Assembly: GCF_046545555.1 (NCBI RefSeq)
Contig: NZ_JBHZTH010000003.1
Span: 1-64,000 of the forward strand
From: Winogradskyella sp046545555
GTDB lineage: Bacteria > Bacteroidota > Bacteroidia > Flavobacteriales > Flavobacteriaceae
DNA: 64,000 bases
Reading direction: 5' to 3'
The notes beneath the pieces are model-generated. The model was given only the letters and a program-made list of their open reading frames with translations, did no database searches and was not told the origin of the DNA. Every line of letters begins with the position of its first letter. Within the stretch, counting starts at the first letter, position 1. Made by a program: the position numbers and the translations under genes. Below, piece by piece: positions 34,757 through 44,614 of this stretch.

Positions 34757-36703
34757 TTATTGCTTATTAATTTTTTTCTTTATCGCTTTTAAGGCGCTTT
34801 CATTAATTACAACTTTAAATCGTGCCTTGAGTTCATTCATCCAGTTCGATTCAATTTCTGCCTGGTAGTCATTTATAACATTTCCTTTAGCCTCATCTAA
34901 TGTTTTTAAACCCGCTGGCAAAATGTCTATAATATTAATAACATGAAAAGCTTCATTATGCTGGTAAATTTTTGACAGTCCCTTTTTAACCTCAAAATTT
35001 ACCGGTAATTTACTGTCGTTTACGTTAAAGAGACCTTTAGTGAAAATTACATTTTGCTTCTTTTCTTGGTTTAACTCTGACTTTATGAGTTCTTCGGATT
35101 TACCTTTCTTCATCATTTTCAAAATCCTTTTTGCATTTCCATTGTCACCAGAAGACGCAATAGTTACATTTACTCTATCACCCCAAACATATTTAGACTT
35201 ATTGGTTTCGTAATACTTTTTTAAACCTATTGTATCTGTTGATGCTTTGTTCCAAACCTCTTTCTCCATTAAATCAAATAACAATAGTCCGTCTCTATAC
35301 TCCTTAATTATATTTGCAAAATCTTCGTTCTCAAGTTCTAAATTATCCTCTCGATACTGTAATATAGATTTTTCAAAAAAACGTTTATATTCTTTAGCTA
35401 TAACATTAGCAAATGAGGCAGGTTTATTGGCATATATGCGCTGAGCTGACATTAAATGACGACCAAATTCTATATAAGTAAAAGCTCTATTATTTATAGT
35501 AAAGACATTCTTTTCCTTTTCTAGATCTTCTGGCAATTTCCATGAACGAGCAAAAAATTCTTTAGAAAGTATCGATTCGAAATAGGCTTTGGCTTTTGGG
35601 TTATAAGAAATTTGATAACGCTTTTCAAGCTCCTTAACCATTGCCGCATTTATTAATTTAGACCTAGTATCTCTCTTTACCTTTGCTTCTAAAGAAGGCT
35701 TTAATTCTTCAAAAGACTGCATCGGTTGATAATCTATACGTTTCACAATATGCCATCCATATTCTGTTTTAAATGGCTGACTTGTTTCGCCATTTTCATT
35801 TAATGCAAAGGCTTCATCTTCAAACACAGTTGAACTTAATTGACCACTTTTAAATGGCGATAACTTACCACCATTCTTTGCAGAACTTTTATCATCCGAG
35901 AATTGTTTAGCCAAAGACTCAAAACTTTCTCCTTGTTGCAATTTTTTATATAGACTCTTTATGCGCTCTTCTGCATCTAAAAGAGAATCGTTCTGTGACA
36001 GCGCTATCATTATATGCGCAGCCGTTACAGTACCTCTAGATTCTCGTCTATCATTAATTTTTACAACATGATAACCGAACTGTGTTCTAAATGGCATCGA
36101 CATCTTACCTTTTGGCGTATTGTAAGCAGCGGTCTCAAAATCATAGACCATTTTAAATGCTGAAAAATAACCTAAGTCTTCTAAAAATATTGAACTCCCG
36201 TTATGCACATCTTCTTTAACAACATCATACCCTTCTTTTAAAACACGACTTCTAAGTTCTAAAACTTCATTATATGCATTAATAGTATCGTTTGCATTTT
36301 CATCTAAACGCACTAAAATATGAGACGCATTTATATCCAAATTACTTCTTTCATATGCTTCTTTTACCAAAGCATCAGTCACCTTATTCTCAGACAAGTA
36401 ATTCTTAGTTAGTTGTTTCTTGTATCTTAAAAATTCACGTTGATATTTCGCATCCTCGTTAAGTTTTAAACGTCTTGCCTCTTTGAGTTTAAGCTGGTAT
36501 TCTGTAAATAATTTTAAATAACCATCAACGTCTTTTTGACTTTCATCCTTAACTAAATCTAAATTTTTGTTATAAACTCTTAAAAATTCTGAAGTCTTTA
36601 TTTCTTCGCCTGCAACATTCAAAAGAACGGCATCTTTATTTTGAGAAATAGCACTATTTAATAGAAATAGAGCCACTAAAAAATATCTATATTTTACATT
36701 CAT
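34757..36703 (-). CDS. Two-parvulin peptidylprolyl isomerase
   Basis: A 648-residue exported protein with signal peptide (about 1-20), N-terminal helical domain (about 30-115), two parvulin repeats (about 120-225, NASHILVRLD ... GYHVVKINDRRES; about 225-330, TAAHIMIALS ... GWHIVKRIDYQ) and a long C-terminal helical domain that includes a PpiC-like segment. It resembles Bacteroidota PPIases linked to outer-membrane protein folding. It is first in the operon and has a clear promoter. Confidence 0.9.
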   Translation of the reverse strand: MNVKYRYFLVALFLLNSAISQNKDAVLLNVAGEEIKTSEFLRVYNKNLDLVKDESQKDVDGYLKLFTEYQLKLKEARRLKLNEDAKYQREFLRYKKQLTKNYLSENKVTDALVKEAYERSNLDINASHILVRLDENANDTINAYNEVLELRSRVLKEGYDVVKEDVHNGSSIFLEDLGYFSAFKMVYDFETAAYNTPKGKMSMPFRTQFGYHVVKINDRRESRGTVTAAHIMIALSQNDSLLDAEERIKSLYKKLQQGESFESLAKQFSDDKSSAKNGGKLSPFKSGQLSSTVFEDEAFALNENGETSQPFKTEYGWHIVKRIDYQPMQSFEELKPSLEAKVKRDTRSKLINAAMVKELEKRYQISYNPKAKAYFESILSKEFFARSWKLPEDLEKEKNVFTINNRAFTYIEFGRHLMSAQRIYANKPASFANVIAKEYKRFFEKSILQYREDNLELENEDFANIIKEYRDGLLLFDLMEKEVWNKASTDTIGLKKYYETNKSKYVWGDRVNVTIASSGDNGNAKRILKMMKKGKSEELIKSELNQEKKQNVIFTKGLFNVNDSKLPVNFEVKKGLSKIYQHNEAFHVINIIDILPAGLKTLDEAKGNVINDYQAEIESNWMNELKARFKVVINESALKAIKKKINKQ

Positions 36704-36757
36704 AGTGTATTATTCTTTTTAAGAAATACTTAATTTTTATTTAAAATTGATGCTGAG

Positions 36758-36787
36758 CAAAAATAACACAAATACACTATTTAGCAA
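36758..36787 (-). promoter_or_regulatory. Promoter of the PPIase-MoxR operon
   Basis: On the minus strand TTG (36785-36787), 19-nt spacer and TATTTTTG (36758-36765). The predicted start near 36751 gives a leader of about 50 nt before the ATG at 36703. Confidence 0.65.
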
Positions 36788-36946
36788 GTAGAATCATTTT
36801 CATTTGGAAAAACATTAACTATACAACATAACAGTTTTCATAATTAAATTATTGTTTCATTAATTTGAACATAATAAATCCTCATATCATCGAAAAAATT
36901 AAACCATAAAAACATGTTTATATATCTTTATTTAAAATCCCTCGAA

Positions 36947-37402
36947 ATGAAGTTCTGCACTAAAATTACTATTAAGAAACCTTTAGAAGATGTTATAAAA
37001 AAACTGGACTCAGTTGACAATATGAAGCACTGGCATGAAGGGCTTATTAGAAGCGAACATATTTCTGGTACTCCTGGTGAATTTGGTTCTAAAATGCGTT
37101 TAATTTATGATTTTGGAGACAAACAACTAGAGCTTAATGAAACAATTACTAAGCGTAATTTACCTTATGAGTTCCATGCCACCTACAATACAAAAGGCAT
37201 GTATAATATACAAGAAAATTACTTTAGGAGCACTAAAGACGGATTAACAGAATGGGTTGCGGAAAGTGAATTTTTACCAACCAATTTTTTTATGCAATTG
37301 ATGACTATGGCAATGCCAAGTACTTTTAAAAAGCAGTCTAAAAAATATATGGAGAATTTTAAAAATTTCGTTGAAAAAGGGGTTTCAGTATCTAATGCGT
37401 AA
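36947..37402 (+). CDS. SRPBCC-fold protein
   Basis: About 151 residues from the ATG at 36947; the upstream ATG at 36914 adds eleven residues with no family match. The pattern (MKFCTKITIKKPLEDVIKKLDSVDNMKHWHEGL, then GTPGEFGSKMRLIYDFG) is the polyketide-cyclase/SRPBCC helix-grip fold that binds hydrophobic ligands. No catalytic motif is visible. Its last codons overlap the next ATG by 8 nt, so the two may form a pair. Confidence 0.7.
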   Translation: MKFCTKITIKKPLEDVIKKLDSVDNMKHWHEGLIRSEHISGTPGEFGSKMRLIYDFGDKQLELNETITKRNLPYEFHATYNTKGMYNIQENYFRSTKDGLTEWVAESEFLPTNFFMQLMTMAMPSTFKKQSKKYMENFKNFVEKGVSVSNA

Positions 37403-37634
37403 ACTTAAACTAATTTGGGATTTTAGAGGGCCAGTTAGTCTAAAAACTGCAGAACACCATTTGGTTCATCTTAAAGAATACATCTCAATAAATAATCTCG
37501 ATATTACAATTACTGGGACAGAAACCTTGAGTGAAATGCACAGTTTAGCTTATCTAGTAGTTAACGAATCTGAGATGAAAATAATTAGAGATACTTTAAA
37601 ACCTCATCGCGGACAAATATATGTACAAGACTAA
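37395..37634 (+). CDS. Small conserved protein of unknown function
   Basis: A 79-residue protein from the ATG at 37395 (MRKLKLIWDFRG). It is acidic-to-neutral with no membrane segment. The EHHLVHLKEYI helix and strand pattern look like a small ferredoxin-like fold, but this is not a database match. Translation is coupled to the SRPBCC gene by overlap. It converges with crtY, sharing 4 bp. Confidence 0.6.
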   Translation: MRKLKLIWDFRGPVSLKTAEHHLVHLKEYISINNLDITITGTETLSEMHSLAYLVVNESEMKIIRDTLKPHRGQIYVQD

Positions 37635-38770
37635 AATAAACGTCTAAATAAAGCTTGAATAAATCGTTTTGGAGGCACTGACAAAATAATCTTTAGATCT
37701 TCAATTAAATTAGATTCTTCATCTAAAAATTTAAAAATAGTTGTTACGTTACCTTTGCTAAACATTGAAGCAAATAATGCTGAACCCTCTTGATTACTTT
37801 TAGCTAATACATCTAAAAATAATAAATCATAAAACCAAAATTTAGATTTTTTATGAAATTTAGTTAGGTCATTTTCTGTATTAAGAAATTGAACTAATTC
37901 TTTTGTTTTTTTTGTAGTATTCCTAAATGTATATCCTGTACTTGCTTTTGTCCAACCACCAGCTGTTCCAATATTTAAAATATGATTTGAATTCAACTCT
38001 GAAAATTTAAAAGATGTCATTGGTATAGCACCTCTTTCTTTCTCAATAATCTCATACTCAACAATACCTTTTTCTTTCAAATAATCTGTAATGGCCTTTT
38101 CATACTCTTTAGCCTCTAAAAAATCTTTTGAGAACAAAGTATACTCAAATAAAGCAGTGCTTTTATTAATGGGAAGTACATACATAAAACGCGTATTACC
38201 ATTTTGCGCAACAGTAAAGTCCATAAATGTTGCTATAGAATCATTAAAACTATAGTCTTTTGTTTTTACAAACCAACCAACAAAATGCTGTTGCAAAGTC
38301 GGATATTTTTTTTGAGACTCATACACGGATGGCTTTAATAAACTATTAAAAACTTTAAATCCAAAATAATTTCCTTTTTTGGTTATGACCTGCACACCTT
38401 CTTTTAACTCCGTGTAATTATCCACTTCATCTTGCAAGAAACTAATATTAGATTTTGTATTAATCGATTTCCAAAGTGAACTATAAAATTGCTCACTTCT
38501 AATCATTTTATATGTATAAGGTGTGATTTCTATTTCTTCTGAATAGTTTTTACTTCCAAAGAAAATTTTTGACCATCTCTTGACTAATAATTCCTCCCAT
38601 TCATCTTCGCCCTTCTCCCAATAACACCATGTTCTATCGTTACCTTTATCTCTAACTTTATCAATGATTAAAATCTTCTTATTATCAAAAAAGGTCGATT
38701 TTGACATACGATAAGCGAGCATTAAACCTGATGCTCCGGCTCCCAAAATGATATAGTCAAATTTGTTCAT
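37631..38770 (-). CDS. crtY: Lycopene beta-cyclase
   Basis: FAD/NAD-dependent enzyme that cyclises psi ends of lycopene into beta rings. The 379 residues have the N-terminal dinucleotide fold (DYIILGAGASGLMLAYRMS), the family segment DRTWCYWEKGEDEW and GTAGGWTKASTGYTF. It lies about 11 kb from the crt operon with its own regulation, and is the ring-forming step needed for all the pigments. The upstream 249 bases (38771-39019) contain no gene. Confidence 0.93.
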   Translation of the reverse strand: MNKFDYIILGAGASGLMLAYRMSKSTFFDNKKILIIDKVRDKGNDRTWCYWEKGEDEWEELLVKRWSKIFFGSKNYSEEIEITPYTYKMIRSEQFYSSLWKSINTKSNISFLQDEVDNYTELKEGVQVITKKGNYFGFKVFNSLLKPSVYESQKKYPTLQQHFVGWFVKTKDYSFNDSIATFMDFTVAQNGNTRFMYVLPINKSTALFEYTLFSKDFLEAKEYEKAITDYLKEKGIVEYEIIEKERGAIPMTSFKFSELNSNHILNIGTAGGWTKASTGYTFRNTTKKTKELVQFLNTENDLTKFHKKSKFWFYDLLFLDVLAKSNQEGSALFASMFSKGNVTTIFKFLDEESNLIEDLKIILSVPPKRFIQALFRRLF

Positions 38771-39019
38771 TACATTGTTGTAAATGTTATTACGAAGATA
38801 CGCTTTATAAGACTATACCTAAGAATCTAGAACAAAATTTATGTTGCAATAAGCATGTTTAAAACAATACCTAAGATGTGAAAAGAGAAGAGACATATTA
38901 TAAGTAGCCCTTTACGGAAAACTACAGTGTTTAAAAACAGCATCTAAAAGTGTTATTTTTAAATATTGCTTAAAGCATTCGTTAATAGGTTTTTATCTAA
39001 GTTTCTTTTTAGATTTATA

Positions 39020-40492
39020 TTATCTAGAATAGTTAGGAGCCTCTTTTGTTATAGTAACATCGTGCGGATGACTCTCATTAATTCCACTTGCTGTAATCTT
39101 AACAAAACGGCCATTTTCTTTAAGCGTTTCAATATCTTTTGCACCACAATATCCCATTCCTGCTCTAAGACCACCTACAAACTGATGAATACTTTCAAAT
39201 AACTCACCTTTATAAGGTACACGACCTACTATACCTTCTGGTACTAATTTTTTAATATCATCTTCCACATCCTGAAAGTATCTGTCTTTACTTCCTTGCT
39301 TCATTGCTTCTACAGACCCCATTCCGCGGTAAGACTTAAACTTTCTTCCTTCATATATAATGGTTTCCCCAGGGCTTTCTTTTGTTCCTGCTAACAAGGA
39401 ACCTAACATCACAGTATCTGCACCAGCAGCTATAGCTTTAGGAATATCTCCTGTATAACGAATACCTCCATCCGCAATTACAGGAACTCCAGTACCTTTT
39501 ATTGCTGCTGCTACTTCTAACACCGCCGAAAATTGCGGAAAACCTACACCCGCGACAACTCTTGTGGTACAAATAGATCCTGGACCAATGCCTACTTTTA
39601 CTGCATCTGCACCAGCCTCAACTAAATATTTAGCCGCTTCGCCTGTTGCTATATTGCCAACAATAACTTCTAATTTTGGAAATTGCTGTTTTATAGATTT
39701 TAAAATTGTAACTACACCTACAGTATGGCCATGAGCAGTATCTATAACCACAGCATCAACACCTGCTTTAACTAAAGCTTCTGCCCTATCTACAGCATCT
39801 CCTGTAACACCGATGGCTGCAGCAACTCGTAATCTTCCATAATTATCTTTATTTGCATTAGGCTTCTGAGTTACTTTAGTGATATCTCTAAATGTAATTA
39901 AGCCTGCTAGCTTATAACCATCATCTACAATGAGCAACTTTTCAATTTTATTTTGTTGCAATATCTTTTCTGCATCTTTAAGAGAGGTACCAACAGCGGC
40001 AGTTACTAGGTTTTCTCCTGTCATTACCTCAATTATTGGTCTATCGTTTTGATGCTCAAAACGTAAATCTCTATTAGTTACAATACCTTTTAATATACCA
40101 GCTTCATTTACGATAGGTATACCGCCAATACTATGTTCTCTCATCGCATTTTTGGCATCAGATACAATTGCATCCATTGGTAAAGTAACAGGATCTATAA
40201 TCATACCACTCTCAGCACGTTTTACACGTCTTACTTTTTGGGCTTGTGCTTCAATAGACATGTTTTTATGTAAAACTCCTATACCTCCTTCTTGAGCCAT
40301 AGCGATTGCCATTCTACTTTCTGTAACAGTGTCCATAGCAGCTGACACAACTGGTACATTAATGGTAATATTTCTAGTAAGTTTTGTTTGAATATTGACT
40401 TCTCGAGGAAGAACTTCAGAAAACGCTGGAACTAATAATACATCATCGTAAGTAAGTCCTTCTCCTAAAATTTTGCTTTCGTGTGCTTTCAT
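39020..40492 (-). CDS. guaB: Inosine-5'-monophosphate dehydrogenase
   Basis: Rate-limiting step of GMP synthesis, IMP to XMP. The 490 residues contain the TIM barrel with two CBS domains inserted (about 95-215), the catalytic loop GPGSICTTRVVAGVG with its Cys, and the flap sequence YRGMGSVEAMKQG. Full length with no anomaly. Confidence 0.97.
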   Translation of the reverse strand: MKAHESKILGEGLTYDDVLLVPAFSEVLPREVNIQTKLTRNITINVPVVSAAMDTVTESRMAIAMAQEGGIGVLHKNMSIEAQAQKVRRVKRAESGMIIDPVTLPMDAIVSDAKNAMREHSIGGIPIVNEAGILKGIVTNRDLRFEHQNDRPIIEVMTGENLVTAAVGTSLKDAEKILQQNKIEKLLIVDDGYKLAGLITFRDITKVTQKPNANKDNYGRLRVAAAIGVTGDAVDRAEALVKAGVDAVVIDTAHGHTVGVVTILKSIKQQFPKLEVIVGNIATGEAAKYLVEAGADAVKVGIGPGSICTTRVVAGVGFPQFSAVLEVAAAIKGTGVPVIADGGIRYTGDIPKAIAAGADTVMLGSLLAGTKESPGETIIYEGRKFKSYRGMGSVEAMKQGSKDRYFQDVEDDIKKLVPEGIVGRVPYKGELFESIHQFVGGLRAGMGYCGAKDIETLKENGRFVKITASGINESHPHDVTITKEAPNYSR

Positions 40493-40648
40493 GGCAATTA
40501 AGATATAATTGCGTGTAAAGATACTCCTTTTTGCAGACCTAAGGGATTCAATTTTAAAAATAATTGTTGTCCACAGTTTAAATCATATTTCTAAATAATT
40601 GTCCTTCAAAATATTGAAAATTTTATTTTTATTTATTCTAAATAAACT

Positions 40649-40678
40649 TTGCGGAACTAAAATTTGGTTTTAAATTTG
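40649..40678 (+). promoter_or_regulatory. Promoter of the FecA-like receptor gene
   Basis: TTG (40649-40651), 19-nt spacer and TAAATTTG (40671-40678). No obvious Fur-like palindrome overlaps it. Confidence 0.6.
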
Positions 40679-40717
40679 CACAATAAAAAAATCACTATTT
40701 TTAATAAGTCTAAATAA

Positions 40718-42949
40718 ATGAATTGCAAATTAGCCCTATCAGCATTAGCGTTAGTCAGTGTATGTAACCTACATTCTCAATCTAACAAACAAAAAAAACC
40801 ACAAGACTCGATACAAAAATTAGATGAAGTACTCATCGACGCCAATGCAATCTTTGGTAATAAATATGTTGCAAAAAACAGAACAGGATCTGCATATTAT
40901 ATATCTCCGAAAGAATTAAAAAAATTTAGCTACACTGATATTAATCGGGTGCTACGTGCTATACCAGGCGTTACTTTTTATGAAGAAGATGGTTTTGGTC
41001 TGAGACCAAATATTAGTTTACGAGGTACATCTCCAGAACGTAGTGCCAAAATTTCATTAATGGAGGATGGCGTACTTATAGCTCCTGCACCATATAGCGC
41101 ACCATCTGCATATTACTTCCCTTCTGTTGCAAGAATGGAAGCTGTAGAAATTTTAAAAGGTAGTAGCCAAGTACAATACGGACCTTTTACGACAGGCGGA
41201 GCAATCAATATGGTTTCTACTCAAATACCAGATAATTTTAATGGCCAAGTACGCGCAAGTCTAGGAAGTTTTAATACCAGTACACTACATGCTAGAGTTG
41301 GTGATAGCAGACCAACTTTAGGTTACATGGTAGAATATCTTAACTACAACTCCGATGGGTTTAAAAATCTTCCAGATAATAGTAATACAGGTTTCGATAT
41401 AAACGAAGTTGTAGCGAAATTTAGAGTTAACTCAAAAGCAGAAGCTAAGGTAAAACAGGCCTTCGAAGTAAAATTTCAGTACTCTGATGAAGTGTCTAAT
41501 GAAACTTATATAGGACTAACTGAATCCGATTTTGAGAATTCTCCTTTTGACCGTTACGCATCATCACAAGAAGATCAAATGAATGCAGAACATTTACAAT
41601 TAATGCTAACTCATACTTTACAGTTTAGTAAAAACTTTAGGATAACCACAAATGGTTATTATAATAAATTCACTAGAAATTGGTACAAATTAGATGATGT
41701 GATTTTTAATGGAGACAAACAAAGTATTGCTAATGTAATAGCTAACCCAGAAACATTCTCTAATCACCTAAGCCTATTGCGAGGTGATACAAATTCTAAT
41801 GCAGACGAACTTTTAGTAAAAGCTAATAATAGAAGCTATATTTCTAAAGGTCTTCAAACTAAGTTTGATTACCACTGGTATGGCGAAAATACTTTTCATG
41901 ACTTAGAAATTGGATTACGATACCATTATGATGAAGAAGATAGATTTCAATGGGAGGATGGCTTTAACATTATAGATGGTAATATGAATTTAACATCTTT
42001 AGGAGCAAAAGGAGAGCAAGGTAATAGAATTAGCAGTGCAATAGCCTTTGCTAGCTTTATAATGTACAAATTTAAATATGAGAATTTAACCTTAACACCA
42101 GGTTTACGTTATGAAAATATAACACTTAAACGCGATAACTATGGTAGTGCTGATCCAACCAGAATTGGAATTGACCTTTCATCTCGCGAGAATAAAGTAG
42201 ATATTTTTATTCCCGGAATTGGTTTTAATTATGCCTTTACTAGTGACATATCAATGTTTGGAGGCGTGCACAAAGGATTCTCACCACCAAGCAATCAAGA
42301 AGGTCAAAAGGCAGAAGAAAGCATCAATTACGAATTAGGATCTCGATTTGTATTAGGTAAAATTAGAGGAGAATTAGTAGGTTTCTATAATGACTATAGT
42401 AACTTACTCGGAAGCGACTTAGCAGCTACAGGAGGCACTGGCTCATTAGAACAATTTAATGCTGGAGAAGTTGCAGTAAATGGTGTTGAATTATTATTAA
42501 ACTACGATTTACTCAATAAAAATAGCGAATATAATTTACCAATAACTTTTGGTTATACCCTTACAAATACAGAATTTCTCAACAGCTTTGGCAGTGATGA
42601 TGGACTTTGGGGAGAAGTTACTAAAGGAGACCAATTACCATATATACCAAAACATCAATTTAATGTAATGCTATCGTTAGAACATACTAAATACGAATTA
42701 AACTTAAGTGGTCGTTTTAATGGTGAATTTAGAACACAGGCTGGCTCAGGTGATATTCCAAATGATGAATTAGTTGCATCCAACTTTATTATAGATTTTT
42801 CTGCTAAATATCATTTTTCAAAGTCTTTAACTGCGACAGGAAATATTATTAATATGCTGAACGAAACTTACGCCGTATCGAGAGTACCAGCTGGTCTGAG
42901 ACCTGGTCATCCGTTTGGGGCTAATTTAGGTTTAGAATTTAGGTTCTAA
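40718..42949 (+). CDS. TonB-dependent receptor, FecA-like
   Basis: A 743-residue outer-membrane transporter with signal peptide (about 1-20), plug domain (about 35-160, TGSAYYISPKELKKFSY and GPFTTGGAINMVS) and a 22-strand barrel ending in LGLEFRF. The closest pattern is the FecA group for ferric dicitrate or other siderophores, but the substrate is uncertain. Unlike many Bacteroidota receptors there is no N-terminal carboxypeptidase-like domain. It has its own promoter and a terminator. Confidence 0.9.
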   Translation: MNCKLALSALALVSVCNLHSQSNKQKKPQDSIQKLDEVLIDANAIFGNKYVAKNRTGSAYYISPKELKKFSYTDINRVLRAIPGVTFYEEDGFGLRPNISLRGTSPERSAKISLMEDGVLIAPAPYSAPSAYYFPSVARMEAVEILKGSSQVQYGPFTTGGAINMVSTQIPDNFNGQVRASLGSFNTSTLHARVGDSRPTLGYMVEYLNYNSDGFKNLPDNSNTGFDINEVVAKFRVNSKAEAKVKQAFEVKFQYSDEVSNETYIGLTESDFENSPFDRYASSQEDQMNAEHLQLMLTHTLQFSKNFRITTNGYYNKFTRNWYKLDDVIFNGDKQSIANVIANPETFSNHLSLLRGDTNSNADELLVKANNRSYISKGLQTKFDYHWYGENTFHDLEIGLRYHYDEEDRFQWEDGFNIIDGNMNLTSLGAKGEQGNRISSAIAFASFIMYKFKYENLTLTPGLRYENITLKRDNYGSADPTRIGIDLSSRENKVDIFIPGIGFNYAFTSDISMFGGVHKGFSPPSNQEGQKAEESINYELGSRFVLGKIRGELVGFYNDYSNLLGSDLAATGGTGSLEQFNAGEVAVNGVELLLNYDLLNKNSEYNLPITFGYTLTNTEFLNSFGSDDGLWGEVTKGDQLPYIPKHQFNVMLSLEHTKYELNLSGRFNGEFRTQAGSGDIPNDELVASNFIIDFSAKYHFSKSLTATGNIINMLNETYAVSRVPAGLRPGHPFGANLGLEFRF

Positions 42950-42973
42950 CATTTTTAATTGACTGATTTAAAG

Positions 42974-43005
42974 AAGGTGTTGCTAAAAGTTAGCAGCACT
43001 TTTTT
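42974..43005 (+). terminator. Terminator after the FecA-like receptor
   Basis: A 9-bp stem with one G-U pair and a 5-base loop, followed by six T residues. It lies about 25 nt beyond the receptor stop, and the HMG-CoA lyase gene ends just beyond it. Confidence 0.75.
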
Positions 43006-43006
43006 G

Positions 43007-43879
43007 TTAATGATACTTTGCAAATATCCTAGTCGCCTCATTATAAGAACTCTCAAAAGACATAGCGTTAAGGGAATTCGCTTTTTTCTGAGTAAAATAG
43101 GAAAGCATTTTTTCTGTTGGCATATTACCCGTAAGCTCGTCTTTTGCCATTGGACAACCACCAAATCCTTGTATAGCACCATCAAAACGCCTACAACCTG
43201 CGTTATAAGCCGCATCTATTTTCTCGAACCAACTTGTTGGTGTGGTATGCAAATGCGCACCAAATTCTATATTAGAATAGGAAGGAATTAAATTTGAAAA
43301 TAAATAATCTATATTCTCAGCATCAGAACTTCCAATGGTGTCGCTAAGTGATAGAATTTTTACTCCCATATTAGATAAACGTTCTGTCCACTCACCTACA
43401 ATATCAACATTCCATGGATCACCATATGGGTTTCCAAAGCCCATAGAAATATAAACTACAACTTCTTTACTATTCTGGTCTGCGATTTCTAAAATCTCAG
43501 AAAGTGTTATGACAGATTGCGCTATTGTTTTATGCGTATTTCGCATTTGAAAATTTTCGGAAATAGAGAACGGAAAACCTAAATAGTTAATTTCCGTATG
43601 CTTAGATGCGTCGCTGGCACCTCTAGTATTAGCAATAATCGCAAGAAGTTTACTCGTCGTTTTAGTTAAATCTAATTGTGCTAAAACCTCAGCCGTATCA
43701 GCCATTTGAGGAATTGCTTTTGGAGAGACAAAACTTCCAAAATCTATAGTATCAAAACCAACTCTTAACAAAGACTGAATGTATTGAACCTTCTTCTCAG
43801 TAGGTATAAAATCTTTAATACCTTGCATAGCATCTCTTGGACATTCTATGAGTTTTACAGCTTTGTTCATTGCCATCAA
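43007..43879 (-). CDS. Hydroxymethylglutaryl-CoA lyase
   Basis: Cleaves HMG-CoA into acetoacetate and acetyl-CoA in leucine breakdown. The 290 residues form a TIM barrel with the HMGL signature: metal-binding DTIG, HLHTTP and the catalytic-Cys loop GFGGCPMAKDELTGN. Length is normal. It follows the LysE exporter gene by 19 nt. A leucine dehydrogenase is 10 kb away. Confidence 0.95.
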   Translation of the reverse strand: MMAMNKAVKLIECPRDAMQGIKDFIPTEKKVQYIQSLLRVGFDTIDFGSFVSPKAIPQMADTAEVLAQLDLTKTTSKLLAIIANTRGASDASKHTEINYLGFPFSISENFQMRNTHKTIAQSVITLSEILEIADQNSKEVVVYISMGFGNPYGDPWNVDIVGEWTERLSNMGVKILSLSDTIGSSDAENIDYLFSNLIPSYSNIEFGAHLHTTPTSWFEKIDAAYNAGCRRFDGAIQGFGGCPMAKDELTGNMPTEKMLSYFTQKKANSLNAMSFESSYNEATRIFAKYH

Positions 43880-43898
43880 ATATAAGGTATTTCAAATA

Positions 43899-44516
43899 TT
43901 ACAATAGTATGAAAATAGCAATTCCTATAAACACTACAATTTGAAGCCATTTTAAAACTACACCGGAGTTTTTATAATCTAATGTATACGCTTTTATCTG
44001 ACCTGCAAGCATAGCTATTATTGAAAAAATAATAAAAGACACTAACATAAATACACCTCCTAAAATATAAAATTGATAGACTGTGCTTATTGTATCACTA
44101 AACAAAAACCCAGGGAAAAATGCCAAAAAGAAGATAGTTACTTTTGGGTTAAGAACATTCATAAAAAAACCTTGAACAAATAAGCCTCTTAAACTCTTTT
44201 TTGGTGTAGCTTCTTTATCTAAATTTAATTCAGTATCAGATTTATAAACTTTATATGCCAAGTATAGCAAGTAAAGTGCTCCTAAAACTTTAATGCCAAA
44301 AAATAAATCTTCATTTGCTTTTATAATTGCAGAAATACCAAAAGCCAATAAGGTGGTATGCACTACACAACCTGTTATTAAACCACACACTGTAGCCAAG
44401 CCATATGATTTTCCGTTAGAAATACTTTGTACCAACACATAGATATTATCTGGCCCTGGTGAAATAGCTAATATAGACGTTGCTAAAGCGAATGAAAAAA
44501 GAATCTCGTAATTCAA
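43899..44516 (-). CDS. LysE/RhtB-family amino-acid exporter
   Basis: A 205-residue inner-membrane protein with about six helices and the N-terminal ATSILAISPGPDNIYVLVQS of the family. The substrate (probably threonine/homoserine-like) is not determinable. The HMG-CoA lyase gene follows closely. Confidence 0.9.
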   Translation of the reverse strand: MNYEILFSFALATSILAISPGPDNIYVLVQSISNGKSYGLATVCGLITGCVVHTTLLAFGISAIIKANEDLFFGIKVLGALYLLYLAYKVYKSDTELNLDKEATPKKSLRGLFVQGFFMNVLNPKVTIFFLAFFPGFLFSDTISTVYQFYILGGVFMLVSFIIFSIIAMLAGQIKAYTLDYKNSGVVLKWLQIVVFIGIAIFILL

Positions 44517-44614
44517 GCTTTAAAATTTATGCTAAAATAAGCTAAAACCAAAAATTGATGTAAGGAATAAAAATCTTAGTCGACATAAAGTTGATAAACC
44601 TTCAAGCAACTACT

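Noticed and set aside
42955..43291. Open frames on both strands over the end of HMG-CoA lyase
   Set aside because: They are frame shadows of the lyase and include the receptor terminator; no protein family is recognisable.
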